Below are positions 1 to 9,294 of a stretch of DNA of 64,000 nucleotides, piece by piece (position 1 is the first letter of the stretch; the number at the start of each line of letters is the position of its first letter). The stretch spans positions 1-64,000 of the forward strand of contig CAZCTY010000002.1 of the NCBI GenBank assembly GCA_964501945.1, written 5' to 3'. Under the pieces are notes generated by a model. The model was given only the letters and a program-made list of their open reading frames with translations, made no database searches and was not told where the DNA came from. The stretch is from 21-14-0-10-32-9 sp964501945 (GTDB taxonomy: Archaea; Nanobdellota; Nanobdellia; Woesearchaeales; 21-14-0-10-32-9). The position numbers and the translations under genes are program-made.

Positions 1-2
1 AC

Positions 3-74
3 GAAGAAAGACCACACATGAGCTTATTATACAAAACACCGCAACAAGTATGGGAAGAACTAAAAAATGTGTAG
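3..74 (+). CDS. Transposase C-terminal end (partial, cut by window edge)
   Basis: An open frame enters from the left edge and stops at TAG 72-74, leaving 23 residues. The visible end contains ERPHMSLLYKTPQQVWEEL, which matches the typical C-terminus of DDE integrase-core transposases (IS3/IS481 type, pattern RPH-x-SL-x-Y-x-TP). Only the tail is present, so the family is uncertain and intactness cannot be judged. A short direct repeat (68-100) overlaps and follows its stop codon and may belong to the element end. The motif is seen; the family assignment is inference from a short match. Confidence 0.55.
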   Translation, partial: EERPHMSLLYKTPQQVWEELKNV

Positions 75-100
75 TAGTTTCGATGTGTGTAGTAGTTTCG
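68..100. repeat. Tandem pair of a 15-bp direct repeat
   Basis: The 15-mer TGTGTAGTAGTTTCG occurs at 68-82 and again at 86-100, an 18-bp period. The first copy includes the stop codon of the transposase fragment. It may be the element's right end, a duplicated terminal repeat, or a target-site scar. There are only two copies, so it is not an array. Confidence 0.6.
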
Positions 101-130
101 GGATAATAGAACTTATTTAACAGTGATAAA

Positions 131-140
131 AAATATAAAT
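131..140 (+). promoter_or_regulatory. TATA box for the 164-826 gene
   Basis: The AT-rich box AAATATAAAT is centred about 28 nt before the ATG at 164. The predicted transcript would start almost at the start codon, so the gene is probably leaderless. Confidence 0.5.
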
Positions 141-163
141 AGCAAAACAAAAGTAATAAAAAG

Positions 164-826
164 ATGCAAAAGAAAAAAACAAACTTGCAAAATTTCCTAG
201 ACTTAATTAAAAGACGAAGATTTGAAATCGTAGGAGTTTTGTTTTTAATATTACAAATCGTAGTACTCTACAAGTTCACATTTTTATCACACCCAAGCAA
301 CCTCTTATGGTTTTGCAGTCACGCCCCATTGTTGTTTGGAATCTTTTTTATTAAAAAAAATTTTGATGCAATAAAAGCAGTAATATGCGTAGGATTAATA
401 CCTCAACTAATATGGCTAGTAGATTTTTTAGGAAAAACTTTGTTTGGAGAATTTATATTCGGCGTTAGCGATTATATGTTCTTAGACATATTGAGATTTT
501 CTTATATAACGGGAATATTTGAACATTTCTTCTCAAGCTTACTCGCATTAATATTAGTGTATAAGTACAAACCAAGAAAAAAAGTGTTAATATATGCAAC
601 CATATATTTAGCGCTAATACTTATATTCACAGTTTCATTTAGCGAGCCAGAACAAAATTTTAATTTAACAAAACATATGATGTTATTTGACGAGTTTACA
701 TTCCCAGGATATACATATGCATGGATGATTTTAGCATTCATAATAGTTGTTATCCCAACATATTACTTGCAAGTATTTCTATATAAACTAAGTCAGAGAA
801 AGAGTATAAGACGTAAAAATTTATAA
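164..826 (+). CDS. Conserved-looking six-helix membrane protein of unknown function
   Basis: A 220-residue polytopic membrane protein. Hydrophobic segments lie near residues 22-40, 47-62, 67-88, 112-131, 138-157 and 185-208. The N-terminus (KKK..KRRR) and C-terminus (RKSIRRKN) are basic, as expected for cytoplasmic ends. A distinctive LWFCSHAPLLFG stretch opens helix 2 and GLIPQLIW lies in helix 3; I have the impression of having seen this pattern in small uncharacterised membrane proteins but cannot name a family. No catalytic motif is evident. The start is supported by a TATA box at 131-140. Codons are A-rich like other plus-strand genes here. Function unknown. Confidence 0.7.
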   Translation: MQKKKTNLQNFLDLIKRRRFEIVGVLFLILQIVVLYKFTFLSHPSNLLWFCSHAPLLFGIFFIKKNFDAIKAVICVGLIPQLIWLVDFLGKTLFGEFIFGVSDYMFLDILRFSYITGIFEHFFSSLLALILVYKYKPRKKVLIYATIYLALILIFTVSFSEPEQNFNLTKHMMLFDEFTFPGYTYAWMILAFIIVVIPTYYLQVFLYKLSQRKSIRRKNL

Positions 827-828
827 AG
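820..828 (+). promoter_or_regulatory. TATA box for aIF2-gamma, overlapping the upstream stop codon
   Basis: TTTATAAAG is centred 26 nt before the ATG at 850 and overlaps the TAA (824-826) of the membrane-protein gene. The spacing predicts a leaderless aIF2-gamma mRNA with its own promoter. Confidence 0.6.
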
Positions 829-849
829 CATCGCTCTTTCCTCCTTGAC

Positions 850-2199
850 ATGAGCGACGAGGAAAAAAAGACCAAAAAGAAAGTCTCAAAGAAGACGACA
901 AAAAAAAGTACAACTAAAAAGACTACTAAGAAGGCTGCAGCGAAGAAAAAAACAGAGAGTAAGAAAATAAATACTGAAGAGATGCAACCTGAAGTAAATA
1001 TCGGATTAGTAGGTCATGTAGATCATGGAAAAACCACTCTAACAGAGAGATTGTCTGGGAAATGGACAGATACACACTCAGAGGAAATGAAGAGAGGAAT
1101 TACAATAAAGCTAGGATACGCAGATACCTTGTTTTATAAATGTGAATCATGCGATAAATACACAATTAAACCAAAATGTCACGAGTGCAAAGAAGCTGAA
1201 ACAAAGCCTGTGAGAAAAGTTAGCTTCGTAGACGCACCAGGACACGAATCACTTATGGCAACAATGCTTGCAGGAACAACAGTTATGGATGGAGCAGTGC
1301 TTTTAGTTGCAGCAAACGAACCATGCCCCCAGCCACAAACAAGAGAACATTTGATGGCATTAGAAATGTCTGGGATAAAAAAAATCGTGGTAGCACAAAA
1401 TAAAATTGATCTAGTAGATAACGAGAAAGCATTAAAAAATTATGCGCAAATAAAAGAATTGTTAAAAGGAACAACATTCGAAGATGCACCAATAGTACCT
1501 ATTAGTGCGCAGCACGGCGCAAATATAAGTTATTTGATTAAAGCAATCGAAGAACAAATGCCAACACCAACTACAGATGATAGCAAAGATCCGCTATTTT
1601 TAGTTGCAAGATCATTTGATATTAACAAACCAGGAAAAGGACCTGAGAACATAATTGGAGGAATAGTTGGAGGAGCATTAGTTCAAGGAGCGCTGAAGAA
1701 AGGTGATAGAGTAGAAATAAAGCCTGGGAGAATCTTAGAAGAACAAAACCAATTAGTAACAAAGCCAATAACAGCAAAAATTATTAGCATTACTAGCGGA
1801 AGTAGGCAAGTAGATAAAATAACCCCTGGAGGTTCAGTTGGATTAATGACCTCACTTGACCCTAGCATTGTAAAATCAGATCATTTAGTTGGAAACTTAA
1901 TAGGATTACCAGGGAAGCTACCACCTGTTTGGACAAATTTAAACATGGATGTGAAATTATTAGAGAGAGTAGTTGGATCCCAACAAGATTTAGAAGTACA
2001 ACCACTAAGAAAAGGAGAAGTAGTAATGCTTAATGTAAACTCAGCTGCAACAGTTGGACAAATCATAGAACTTGGAAAAGACTTTGCAACAATGAAACTA
2101 AGACTTCCAATATGTGCAGAAGTAGGCTCGAGAGTTAGCATTAGCCGAAAAGTAGGCACAAGGTTTAGATTAATAGGCTTTGGAATTATACGAGAATAA
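850..2199 (+). CDS. eif2g: Translation initiation factor aIF2 subunit gamma
   Basis: GTPase subunit of the archaeal aIF2 heterotrimer that carries Met-tRNAi to the small ribosomal subunit. Visible features are G1 GHVDHGKT at residues 55-62, G3 DAPGHE at 128-133, NKID near 180, and the aIF2-gamma zinc knuckle between switch regions (C98, C101, C110, C113), followed by the two beta-barrel domains. At 449 residues it exceeds the family norm because of a lysine-rich, low-complexity extension (about residues 5-40, KK/TKK repeats) before the GTPase domain. Similar basic tails occur on RpoH and other proteins in this window. The TATA box at 820-828 supports this ATG. The alpha and beta subunits are not in the window. 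Confidence 0.97.
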   Translation: MSDEEKKTKKKVSKKTTKKSTTKKTTKKAAAKKKTESKKINTEEMQPEVNIGLVGHVDHGKTTLTERLSGKWTDTHSEEMKRGITIKLGYADTLFYKCESCDKYTIKPKCHECKEAETKPVRKVSFVDAPGHESLMATMLAGTTVMDGAVLLVAANEPCPQPQTREHLMALEMSGIKKIVVAQNKIDLVDNEKALKNYAQIKELLKGTTFEDAPIVPISAQHGANISYLIKAIEEQMPTPTTDDSKDPLFLVARSFDINKPGKGPENIIGGIVGGALVQGALKKGDRVEIKPGRILEEQNQLVTKPITAKIISITSGSRQVDKITPGGSVGLMTSLDPSIVKSDHLVGNLIGLPGKLPPVWTNLNMDVKLLERVVGSQQDLEVQPLRKGEVVMLNVNSAATVGQIIELGKDFATMKLRLPICAEVGSRVSISRKVGTRFRLIGFGIIRE

Positions 2200-2238
2200 T
2201 TAAAAGCTAAATTAAAATAATTTAATCATTCTAAAAAA

Positions 2239-3474
2239 ATGAATAAAGAAATAAAAAAAATAATAAGCGAAGTCATAGAAGAAATAAAACCACCTTCAAA
2301 TAGCTTAGATAAAGCAAATGAATTTATTCGAGAACTTAACTTCTTACTGAGCGAAAATAAAATAGATGCAAACGCTGTTTTAGGCGGAAGCATGGCAAAA
2401 AATACACACTTAAAAAACGATTATGATGCAGACGTATTTGTAAAATTTAATAAAAAATACAAAGGAGATGACATATCCAGTATTTTAGAGAAAGCGCTGA
2501 AAAAAAAATATTTACTTGAGCGAGTAAAAGGCTCAAGAGACTATTTTCACATAAAAAAAGAATTCTTATTTGAAGTCGTACCAGTTCTAGACGTCGAATC
2601 AATAAATGATGCAGAAAATGTAATAGACATGTCGCCCATGCACGTTAATTATTTTAAAAATAATGGAAAAGAACTTGAAGATGATGTTAGATTATTAAAA
2701 TATTTCATGAAAGCAAACAGAGTATATGGAGCAGAGAGTTTTATTAACGGATTTAGTGGGCACGTAGTTGATCTTTTAATCATAAAATACAAATCTTTTT
2801 TTAACACTTTAAAGGCAGCTAAGATTTGGAAACCAAAAGTTATAATTGATTTAGAGAAAAAATTAAAAGACCCATTAATGGAACTTGACCGAGAGAAAAT
2901 ATCAGGTCCTTTAATTATTGTAGACCCAGTACAGGAAAATAGGAACGCAGCAGCCGCGCTAAGCGATGATTGCTTTGAAAAATTTAAAATAGCAAGCAAC
3001 GAATTTATAAAAAATCCGTCAAAAAAATTTTTTGAGCGCAAAGATGCAAAACAAGTATTAATAGATGAATATAAACATGAACATGTTTTTGAATTAATAA
3101 TAGAACCTATGCGTGGAAATGAAGACATTGTAGGAACAAAGATATTAAAATTATTAAAATTTATTCACACAAAATTAAAAGAAAACGATTTTAAAACAGA
3201 ATTTAACTGGGATTTTGGATATCCTACAAAAGCGTACTTTTCAACTAATACAACAACACTCGATGCAAAAAAAATTGTGCGAGGACCACCAACGAACATA
3301 AAAAAACACTGTGATTTGTTTAAAAATAAACACGAGAGTGTATTTGAGAGAGATAATTTTTTATACGCTGAAATAAAGAGAAAATACACAAATATCAAAA
3401 CAATGATACACGATTTACTTAATGATGAGCATGTTACAAGCAGATGCAAGTCAATAAAACTTGCACACAAATAA
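2239..3474 (+). CDS. cca: CCA-adding enzyme (archaeal class I tRNA nucleotidyltransferase)
   Basis: Adds or repairs the CCA end of tRNAs using CTP and ATP without a nucleic acid template. The tRNA genes in this window do not encode CCA, so the enzyme is needed. The class I nucleotidyltransferase signature is present: GGSMAKNT around residues 49-56, then the acidic cluster D61, D63, D65, and the third carboxylate strand FEVVPV near 112. The domain order (head, neck, body, tail) is consistent with archaeal CCA enzymes, although 411 residues is slightly short. It starts 39 bp after aIF2-gamma on the same strand; the TATA signal ahead of it is weak, so it may be co-transcribed. Confidence 0.93.
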   Translation: MNKEIKKIISEVIEEIKPPSNSLDKANEFIRELNFLLSENKIDANAVLGGSMAKNTHLKNDYDADVFVKFNKKYKGDDISSILEKALKKKYLLERVKGSRDYFHIKKEFLFEVVPVLDVESINDAENVIDMSPMHVNYFKNNGKELEDDVRLLKYFMKANRVYGAESFINGFSGHVVDLLIIKYKSFFNTLKAAKIWKPKVIIDLEKKLKDPLMELDREKISGPLIIVDPVQENRNAAAALSDDCFEKFKIASNEFIKNPSKKFFERKDAKQVLIDEYKHEHVFELIIEPMRGNEDIVGTKILKLLKFIHTKLKENDFKTEFNWDFGYPTKAYFSTNTTTLDAKKIVRGPPTNIKKHCDLFKNKHESVFERDNFLYAEIKRKYTNIKTMIHDLLNDEHVTSRCKSIKLAHK

Positions 3475-3501
3475 AAAAAAATTATTTTTACTAATGAGTA
3501 G

Positions 3502-3510
3502 TTATAAATA
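3502..3510 (+). promoter_or_regulatory. TATA box for the 3550-4641 gene
   Basis: TTATAAATA lies about 44 nt before the ATG at 3550, predicting a short leader of roughly 15-20 nt. No clear ribosome binding site is seen. Confidence 0.45.
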
Positions 3511-3549
3511 GTTAATTTTTTAAATTCTGAATTATTACAAACAGAGTAA

Positions 3550-4641
3550 ATGAATAAACCACAAAAAAACAACAACAATAATGAATTTGAAAATGAAAAC
3601 ATAACACCTGAGATAGATAGAGCTCTTAGAAAAGAAATATATAAAACACTATACCCCGCAATATATAATGAGATAAAAGATTATGAAAACATGCACGAGA
3701 GAGTTCTAAGATTATACAATATTAACAGAATCGATAATATAAAATCTAAAGATATTAAAACAATTAAACAAACAATTACCACATTAGATGAATTAGATGA
3801 TATAGAACACAATGTTAAATATACGCCGATATATGATGAATTGAAAGATAAAATAGAAGAAAAAAAAGAAGAAGTAAAAAAAACATCACAAAAAAAATTA
3901 ACAAATAAAATCTTAAAAAAACTATATTTTCTATCAGATAAAGAAAATAAACAAAAATTCTACAAAGAAAAAACAAAAATTGAAGAAGACATAGAAAAAG
4001 CATGCAAAAGAGGAATAGACTTTGAAGATTATTTTAAACGAGTTGAAAAATTGGAAACAATAGTAAATAAACCAAAACAAGAAATATATGAGGAGTATAT
4101 GCAAAACATATTTCGCGAAGCACAAAAACTAATGGGAAAAGGCGAATATAAACAAGGACTGCACCTAATAAGCTTTGTAGAGGATCATTTCAAACAAAAA
4201 AATGAAAAAAAATATCTACAAATAACAAGATATGTAAAAAACCAAATAATATCATCATACACATCACTACATCACACACAAGCATTCAAATATGCGCAAG
4301 ATGCAAAAAAAGATATGATGAATAAACATTTAGCAATAGCTCAAAGCTTAATGAAAAGAGGACAAATTAAAAATGATGAAACACCTACAACAATACAAAA
4401 CACATGCTATAGAGAATTAATGCATTGGAGCGTTAAACAATTACAAAAAACACTTCCCGAAAATAAAGAAAACAGAGACTACATAAACCTTTTAATAGAG
4501 CACTTTAATGAACACAAAAACCTATTAGAAAATAATGCACAAGGATCATATGATTTAGAACGCGTAGTTAAATTAGAAAAAGATCTTGAGAAAACATTAA
4601 ACGCAAACAACTACAAAAGACCTTATATAAAAAATAAATGA
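3550..4641 (+). CDS. Lysine/glutamate-rich, mostly helical protein of unknown function
   Basis: A 363-residue soluble protein with very high Lys, Glu, Asn and Ile content. It begins with a polar run (NNNNNEFENEN) and continues as long charged helices, with a likely coiled coil around residues 95-180 (EEKKEEVKK, KTKIEEDIEKACKRG). No signal peptide, membrane segment or catalytic motif is visible. The helical repeats near 185-260 could resemble TPR-like hairpins (EAQKLMGKGEYKQGLHLI), which would suggest protein-protein contacts, but this is weak. Its last 19 bp overlap convergently with the lactate permease gene. Third codon positions are strongly A-biased. I do not recognise the family. Confidence 0.65.
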   Translation: MNKPQKNNNNNEFENENITPEIDRALRKEIYKTLYPAIYNEIKDYENMHERVLRLYNINRIDNIKSKDIKTIKQTITTLDELDDIEHNVKYTPIYDELKDKIEEKKEEVKKTSQKKLTNKILKKLYFLSDKENKQKFYKEKTKIEEDIEKACKRGIDFEDYFKRVEKLETIVNKPKQEIYEEYMQNIFREAQKLMGKGEYKQGLHLISFVEDHFKQKNEKKYLQITRYVKNQIISSYTSLHHTQAFKYAQDAKKDMMNKHLAIAQSLMKRGQIKNDETPTTIQNTCYRELMHWSVKQLQKTLPENKENRDYINLLIEHFNEHKNLLENNAQGSYDLERVVKLEKDLEKTLNANNYKRPYIKNK

Positions 4642-6113
4642 AACAATAAGCCAATAATAATCACGACTAATAAATAAATAAGAGCAGGAACTAGAGTTCT
4701 TTTCAAAATAATCAATTCCATGCCTTTAAGATTAACCGTCGCCTGCGCTGCAACAATATTAGTTAAAGATAACATATTACCAATACCCGCACCAACAACT
4801 TGAAGCGCCAAAACTAAAAAACCACTAACCCCAATGATTTGAGCAGCATTTACTTGAAGCGCACCAAATAAAATATTAGAAACAGTAGCACTACCAGACA
4901 AAAAAGAACCAAAAACACCAAGAATAGGAGAGAAAATTAAAAACACATCATTTAACAAAAAAATAGTCAACTGATCTAACATCCCTGGAAGATTTGAAAA
5001 ATTATTAGACGAGACAATAAGCAATTGAACGATACCTGTAATAAATAAAACAGCAATAAAAGGATAAAACAAAGTCTTCAAAGATTTCTCGACACTACTA
5101 AAAAAACCAACAAACTTTTTAGAAAATACAGATAAAACAGCGATAGTGAAGAAAAAAATGAAGCCAGGATTATTAAAAGAAAAAGAGTGAGAAACACCCT
5201 CAGCAAATAACAGAGAAATTGACGGCATAACATATTTACCGAGCAATAAAAAAACAACTAACAAAATATACGGGAAAAAGTCACGAAGCGCAGAATTATC
5301 AAAAAAAGAAGACTTAGAAACACTTTCTTTAGGAACGAACAAACCCTTTTTTGTAGTAAAGATTACAATGAATAAACCAATAACAGAACCTAAAAGAGAC
5401 GGAAACTCAGGCCCAATAAAAGATAATAAAAAATAAGGCAAAAGAAAACAAAGACCAGCCCAAAGAGAAAAAGGAACCATCCCCCATAAATCCTTGAAAG
5501 ATTTTTTCTCATAAACATTAATAGTCCAAACAAGCAATAAAGGAACAAGAAGCCCCGCAAATAAATTAATAAACGCAGAGAGCTCTGAGACAAATAAAGT
5601 ATCAAGGCCCGCAAACCCAACATTTATAGGCGTGCCAACAGCGCCAAAAACAACGGCAGTAGAATTACCAATTAAAGCCAAAACAACCGCGAGAATAGCA
5701 GGAAACCCAATAGCCACAAGCAAAGGAGCCGTTATTGCAGCAGGAGTACCAAAACCAGCCATGCCCTCAATAAAACTACCAAAAAACCAAACAATAATTA
5801 TCGCCTGAACCCTCCTATCAGAACTAATACCAACAAGCTTTTTCTCAATTCTCTCAATCCTACCTGTCTTTTTTAAATAATCCAAAAATAATAATGCGCC
5901 AAAAATAATTAATAAAATATCAAATGCAACAAAAAAAGATTTGAAAAAAGATGCAACAATAAAATCTTTGAAAACAAACCAATAAAAAAAAGAAATTAAA
6001 AGAGTATAAACGAAAACAATAGGCGCAACAATAAAAAGAGGCCTCCTAAATAATAACAATAAAACCAACAACAAAATAGGAGATCCAGCAATAAATGTAT
6101 TTAACAAAATCAA
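4623..6113 (-). CDS. lctP: L-lactate permease family transporter (LctP)
   Basis: Polytopic secondary transporter of the lactate permease family, which imports lactate or glycolate with protons. About a dozen hydrophobic helices span 496 residues. The family signature is visible around residues 112-125 (SFIEGMAGFGTPAAI) with the following TAPLLVAIGFP segment; a second conserved stretch (SGSATVSNILFGALQ) lies near 410. The ATG overlaps the stop of the metallophosphoesterase gene by 4 bp (ATGA), so it is the last gene of the prepilin peptidase-phosphoesterase-LctP unit. The Pta-AckA genes lie just upstream. No lactate dehydrogenase is seen here, so the substrate remains inference. Confidence 0.88.
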   Translation of the reverse strand: MILLNTFIAGSPILLLVLLLLFRRPLFIVAPIVFVYTLLISFFYWFVFKDFIVASFFKSFFVAFDILLIIFGALLFLDYLKKTGRIERIEKKLVGISSDRRVQAIIIVWFFGSFIEGMAGFGTPAAITAPLLVAIGFPAILAVVLALIGNSTAVVFGAVGTPINVGFAGLDTLFVSELSAFINLFAGLLVPLLLVWTINVYEKKSFKDLWGMVPFSLWAGLCFLLPYFLLSFIGPEFPSLLGSVIGLFIVIFTTKKGLFVPKESVSKSSFFDNSALRDFFPYILLVVFLLLGKYVMPSISLLFAEGVSHSFSFNNPGFIFFFTIAVLSVFSKKFVGFFSSVEKSLKTLFYPFIAVLFITGIVQLLIVSSNNFSNLPGMLDQLTIFLLNDVFLIFSPILGVFGSFLSGSATVSNILFGALQVNAAQIIGVSGFLVLALQVVGAGIGNMLSLTNIVAAQATVNLKGMELIILKRTLVPALIYLLVVIIIGLLFHLFFI

Positions 6114-7225
6114 TCACCCTGCACTAACTCAAATAACACAATCTCATTTTTAGACCCAAGCCTCATAGGAGGACCCCACCAACCAGTACCAGAAGATACA
6201 TAAAAATAAGAACCACCCCTCTTATAAAAACCCTTAACCCTTTTATAATAAAGCCTCATTAAAAAATTTAAAGGAAAAATCTGACCACCATGAGTGTGAC
6301 CTGACAACATCAAATCAACACCGCGCTTTGCAATTTTTTTAAATTTTTTAGGCCTGTGAAATAACAAAATATTGAAATCAGACTCACTAACCCCTATTTT
6401 AGACAACCTAGATAACATCACACTAGGCTTTTCAACATCATCAATGCCAATAATTGAGAGCTCATCAAATTTAACTTTACCCCCTCTAAGCAAAACAACA
6501 CCCGAGTCCTTTAGTAAATTAGAAACATTCCTCATACCAGTAACACGCTCATGGTTGCCCGTAACCATGTATGTTGGCGCAGAAATATTTTTTAAAATAT
6601 TAAAATAACCAGGAATATATTTGTGCTTACCATCAATTAAATCACCAGTGATAAAAACAATGTCAGGTTTTAAATTATTAATACGACGCACAATGTTTTC
6701 TAAAAAATTATTTTTATGAGCAGCACCAATATGCAAATCAGATATTTGAACAATTCTTTTAGAAGATTTAATCTTATCAGATTTAATAACAATTTTTTTA
6801 TTAAAAATAAACAATGCATTAATAATAGAGTAAATAAAAAAAATCATGGTTAAATAAAAACTAAAAATTAACTTATACTCAAAGCTAATCAAATTAAATA
6901 AAAAAAGCAAATCAAATACAAGGAAAAAAAATAAAGCAATAACACAAAAACCAAGCCAAAGAGAACCTAAAACATTTAAAATTTTAGCAAATACATTATT
7001 AGAATAACGAATTGCCGCAGCTCCAAGAACATATACAAAAGATAAAAAAACAAACAAAAAAGAAAAAAACTGACCCATCTCAAGTCCAAAAACAAGATAC
7101 AAATTAGATAAAACATAATAATTGATAAAAAATAAAATAAATACAAATAATAAAACCCTAGGCGCGAGCCTCTCTTTTTTATCAACCGATTCAGGAATTA
7201 CAATATCAAAAATTTCTTCAACCAC
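6110..7225 (-). CDS. Membrane-anchored metallophosphoesterase (YkuE/YaeI-like)
   Basis: The N-terminal half (about residues 22-141) holds four hydrophobic helices; the C-terminal half is a calcineurin-like dinuclear metallophosphoesterase. Metal ligands are visible: D163 and H165 (SDLHIG), D195 (TGDLID), N224/H225 (GNHE), LFHRP near 289 and SGHTHGGQ near 310. The set is complete, so it is probably active. The relatives YkuE and YaeI act on phospholipid or UDP-linked substrates at the membrane; which substrate applies here is unknown. It lies 10 bp after the prepilin peptidase gene and overlaps LctP by 4 bp, so the three are co-transcribed. Confidence 0.88.
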   Translation of the reverse strand: MVEEIFDIVIPESVDKKERLAPRVLLFVFILFFINYYVLSNLYLVFGLEMGQFFSFLFVFLSFVYVLGAAAIRYSNNVFAKILNVLGSLWLGFCVIALFFFLVFDLLFLFNLISFEYKLIFSFYLTMIFFIYSIINALFIFNKKIVIKSDKIKSSKRIVQISDLHIGAAHKNNFLENIVRRINNLKPDIVFITGDLIDGKHKYIPGYFNILKNISAPTYMVTGNHERVTGMRNVSNLLKDSGVVLLRGGKVKFDELSIIGIDDVEKPSVMLSRLSKIGVSESDFNILLFHRPKKFKKIAKRGVDLMLSGHTHGGQIFPLNFLMRLYYKRVKGFYKRGGSYFYVSSGTGWWGPPMRLGSKNEIVLFELVQGD

Positions 7226-7235
7226 TCACCACACC

Positions 7236-8081
7236 TCAAAAAAATAAAACCAACCAATTACCAAAAATTAACAAGAGAACATACGTAATAAAAAAACTTG
7301 GAATAAAAGGAATGCCTTCTTTAACTTTTACCTCACTAACACCCTTATTTTTTAACAACTCAATCTCACTACTAGAAATACCAGTCTTGCCAATAGCGAA
7401 AGGCTTATTATCAAAAACAAATTCATCAATAACCCAATCCCCCTCAACGAGATTAGAAACTTTAATTTTTTTAATTAAAGAAGACTCCTCAACAGCTTTG
7501 AGTAAAACACCAAAATAGTAAAGAAAAAATAATAACAGAGAAAAAATGAAAAGAATAACAAATAATCTAAAATCAAAACCAAAAGCTAAAGCCAAAATTA
7601 AAAACAAAAAAACAAATAAGAACAAAAACAAAACCCAACGAGGCTTTTTAGACGCGAAAAAACGATATTTTTTTAAAAAAATTTTACGATTTAAAAAAGC
7701 CATAATAACTAACCAAACCAAACCATACAGCGCGCCAATTATAAGAGATGAAATAATAAATACTAAAAACATAGGCAAAGATGAATCTAAGAAAAAAGGA
7801 TTAAAACCTAAAACAGCGCCAATACCCATAACCATTTTAGCATCTCCGCCGCCCCACTGACCAGAATAATAAAATAAGGCACCAATACAAAAACCAACAA
7901 ATAAACCAAAAAGAGAATACACAATATAAGAACTGTCAAAATAGAAAATAGATAATAAAGAGTTAAGTAATAAACCAATAGCAATAAGAGAAAAATTTAA
8001 CGTATCAGGAACCTCGTGCTTTTTAAAATCAGTGATAGAACCCAAAAAAAGAGCCAACAATATAACAAAATTCTGAATCAT
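7236..8081 (-). CDS. Type IV prepilin/preflagellin peptidase (A24 family, FlaK/PibD type)
   Basis: Membrane aspartyl protease that cleaves class III signal peptides of archaeal pilins and archaellins. The first catalytic Asp lies in SITDFKKHEVPD and the second in the GGGDAK motif near residue 85, both at the cytoplasmic edge of helices; there are about six to eight hydrophobic segments. The C-terminal part contains a small soluble region before a last helix. I use the ATG at 8081 rather than an earlier in-frame start, because the TATA box at 8103-8112 is 26 nt upstream and predicts a leaderless mRNA. A likely client, a pilin-like protein, is encoded at 57483-59684. Confidence 0.9.
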   Translation of the reverse strand: MIQNFVILLALFLGSITDFKKHEVPDTLNFSLIAIGLLLNSLLSIFYFDSSYIVYSLFGLFVGFCIGALFYYSGQWGGGDAKMVMGIGAVLGFNPFFLDSSLPMFLVFIISSLIIGALYGLVWLVIMAFLNRKIFLKKYRFFASKKPRWVLFLFLFVFLFLILALAFGFDFRLFVILFIFSLLLFFLYYFGVLLKAVEESSLIKKIKVSNLVEGDWVIDEFVFDNKPFAIGKTGISSSEIELLKNKGVSEVKVKEGIPFIPSFFITYVLLLIFGNWLVLFF

Positions 8082-8102
8082 AAAACAAAAAAGTTCCACA
8101 TT

Positions 8103-8112
8103 AATATATAAA
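8103..8112 (-). promoter_or_regulatory. TATA box for the prepilin peptidase-LctP unit
   Basis: On the minus strand the box reads TTTATATATT, centred 26 nt before the ATG at 8081. It decides the start of the peptidase gene and predicts a leaderless transcript. Confidence 0.6.
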
Positions 8113-8133
8113 TATTATGATTTGAAAAATAAG

Positions 8134-9294
8134 TTAAACATTATTTAACACATCAACAACCTCGTGCGCAATCATCAATTCCTCGTTAGTTGGAATAACC
8201 AATACTTTAATCTTAGAAGACTCATCACTAATAACTGCGGGCTTTGAGAAAGAACCACTATTGAACATGTTTTTTTCATAATCAATTTTAACACCAAGAT
8301 GCTTTAGAGAATCACATACCTTCTTTCTCACAAAAAAACCACCCTCACCAATACCACCACTAAAAACTAAAGCATGAGTATCACCACCCATACTCGCCAA
8401 ATAAGCGCCAATGTATTTAACAACACTATAACAAAATAAATCCAACGCTAAAAAAGCATCCTCATCACCCTCAAGAACCCTATCATACACAATGCGCATA
8501 TCAGAAGCCCCACAAAGACCTTTCAATCCAGACTTATTATTCAACAAATCAAGAACACCATCAGCAGTTAAATTAAGCTTTTTTTGCAAAAAAACAACCA
8601 AACTAGGATCAATATCCCCAGAACGAGAACCCATAACTAAGCCCTGAAGAGGAGAAAAACCCATAGATGTGTCAATACAAACATTATTTTTAATACAACT
8701 AACACTACTACCATTACCAAGATGACAAGAAATAATATTCACCTTCTCCCTACCAAGCAAGTCTTGAGATGACTGAGTTAAATACTTATGAGAAATCCCA
8801 TGAAAACCAAATTTTTTAATCCTGAACTTAGAGGCAACCTCTTTAGGCAAAGCATAAGAAGATGCATGCTGAGGCAAATTTTTAAAAAAAGAAGTATCAA
8901 AAACAACTATTTGAGGAACGCCAAGCAATTTCTTACAAGCCTTAATACCCTCTAAGTTATGAGGATTGTGAAGAGGCGCCAAATCACAAAGAGAACTTAA
9001 TTTTTTAAGAACACCATCATCAACTAAAACAGGCTCAAAAAACAAAGAACCACCATGAACAAACCTATGACCAACCGCCATAATAGAAGACTTATCAATT
9101 TTTCCTAAAATCAGAGAAATAGCCTCAACATGATCTTTCACAAAAACATTATCCGATTCAACACCATGCTTAAAAACACAAGATTTCAAACCAATCCCAT
9201 CAACATGACCCCTTGCAACAATGCCCCTATTACTAGGATTTATAACTTTATATTTAACACTAGAACTACCACTATTAATAACTAAGATATTCAT
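8134..9294 (-). CDS. ackA: Acetate kinase
   Basis: Converts acetyl phosphate and ADP to acetate and ATP (reversible), the substrate-level phosphorylation step of acetate fermentation. The protein is full length (386 residues; family about 400) with all hallmark motifs: NSGSSSVKYK at the N-terminus, FDTSFF, GFHGISHKY, CHLGNGSS, the SMGFSPLQGL segment with GSRSGDIDP, and FSGGIGEG near 320. The ATG overlaps the pta stop by 4 bp, so translation is coupled. Pta-AckA is typical of bacteria; most acetate-forming archaea use ADP-forming acetyl-CoA synthetase instead, with Methanosarcina a known exception. Confidence 0.97.
   Translation of the reverse strand: MNILVINSGSSSVKYKVINPSNRGIVARGHVDGIGLKSCVFKHGVESDNVFVKDHVEAISLILGKIDKSSIMAVGHRFVHGGSLFFEPVLVDDGVLKKLSSLCDLAPLHNPHNLEGIKACKKLLGVPQIVVFDTSFFKNLPQHASSYALPKEVASKFRIKKFGFHGISHKYLTQSSQDLLGREKVNIISCHLGNGSSVSCIKNNVCIDTSMGFSPLQGLVMGSRSGDIDPSLVVFLQKKLNLTADGVLDLLNNKSGLKGLCGASDMRIVYDRVLEGDEDAFLALDLFCYSVVKYIGAYLASMGGDTHALVFSGGIGEGGFFVRKKVCDSLKHLGVKIDYEKNMFNSGSFSKPAVISDESSKIKVLVIPTNEELMIAHEVVDVLNNV

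Noticed and set aside
68..100. Short repeats that could be the start of a CRISPR array
   Set aside because: Only two 15-bp copies with a 3-bp gap; no spacers of usable length and no cas genes in the window.
2649..3602. Minus-strand frames opposite the CCA enzyme gene
   Set aside because: Hydrophobic Ser/Phe/Leu-rich translations of an A-rich coding strand; no start signal.
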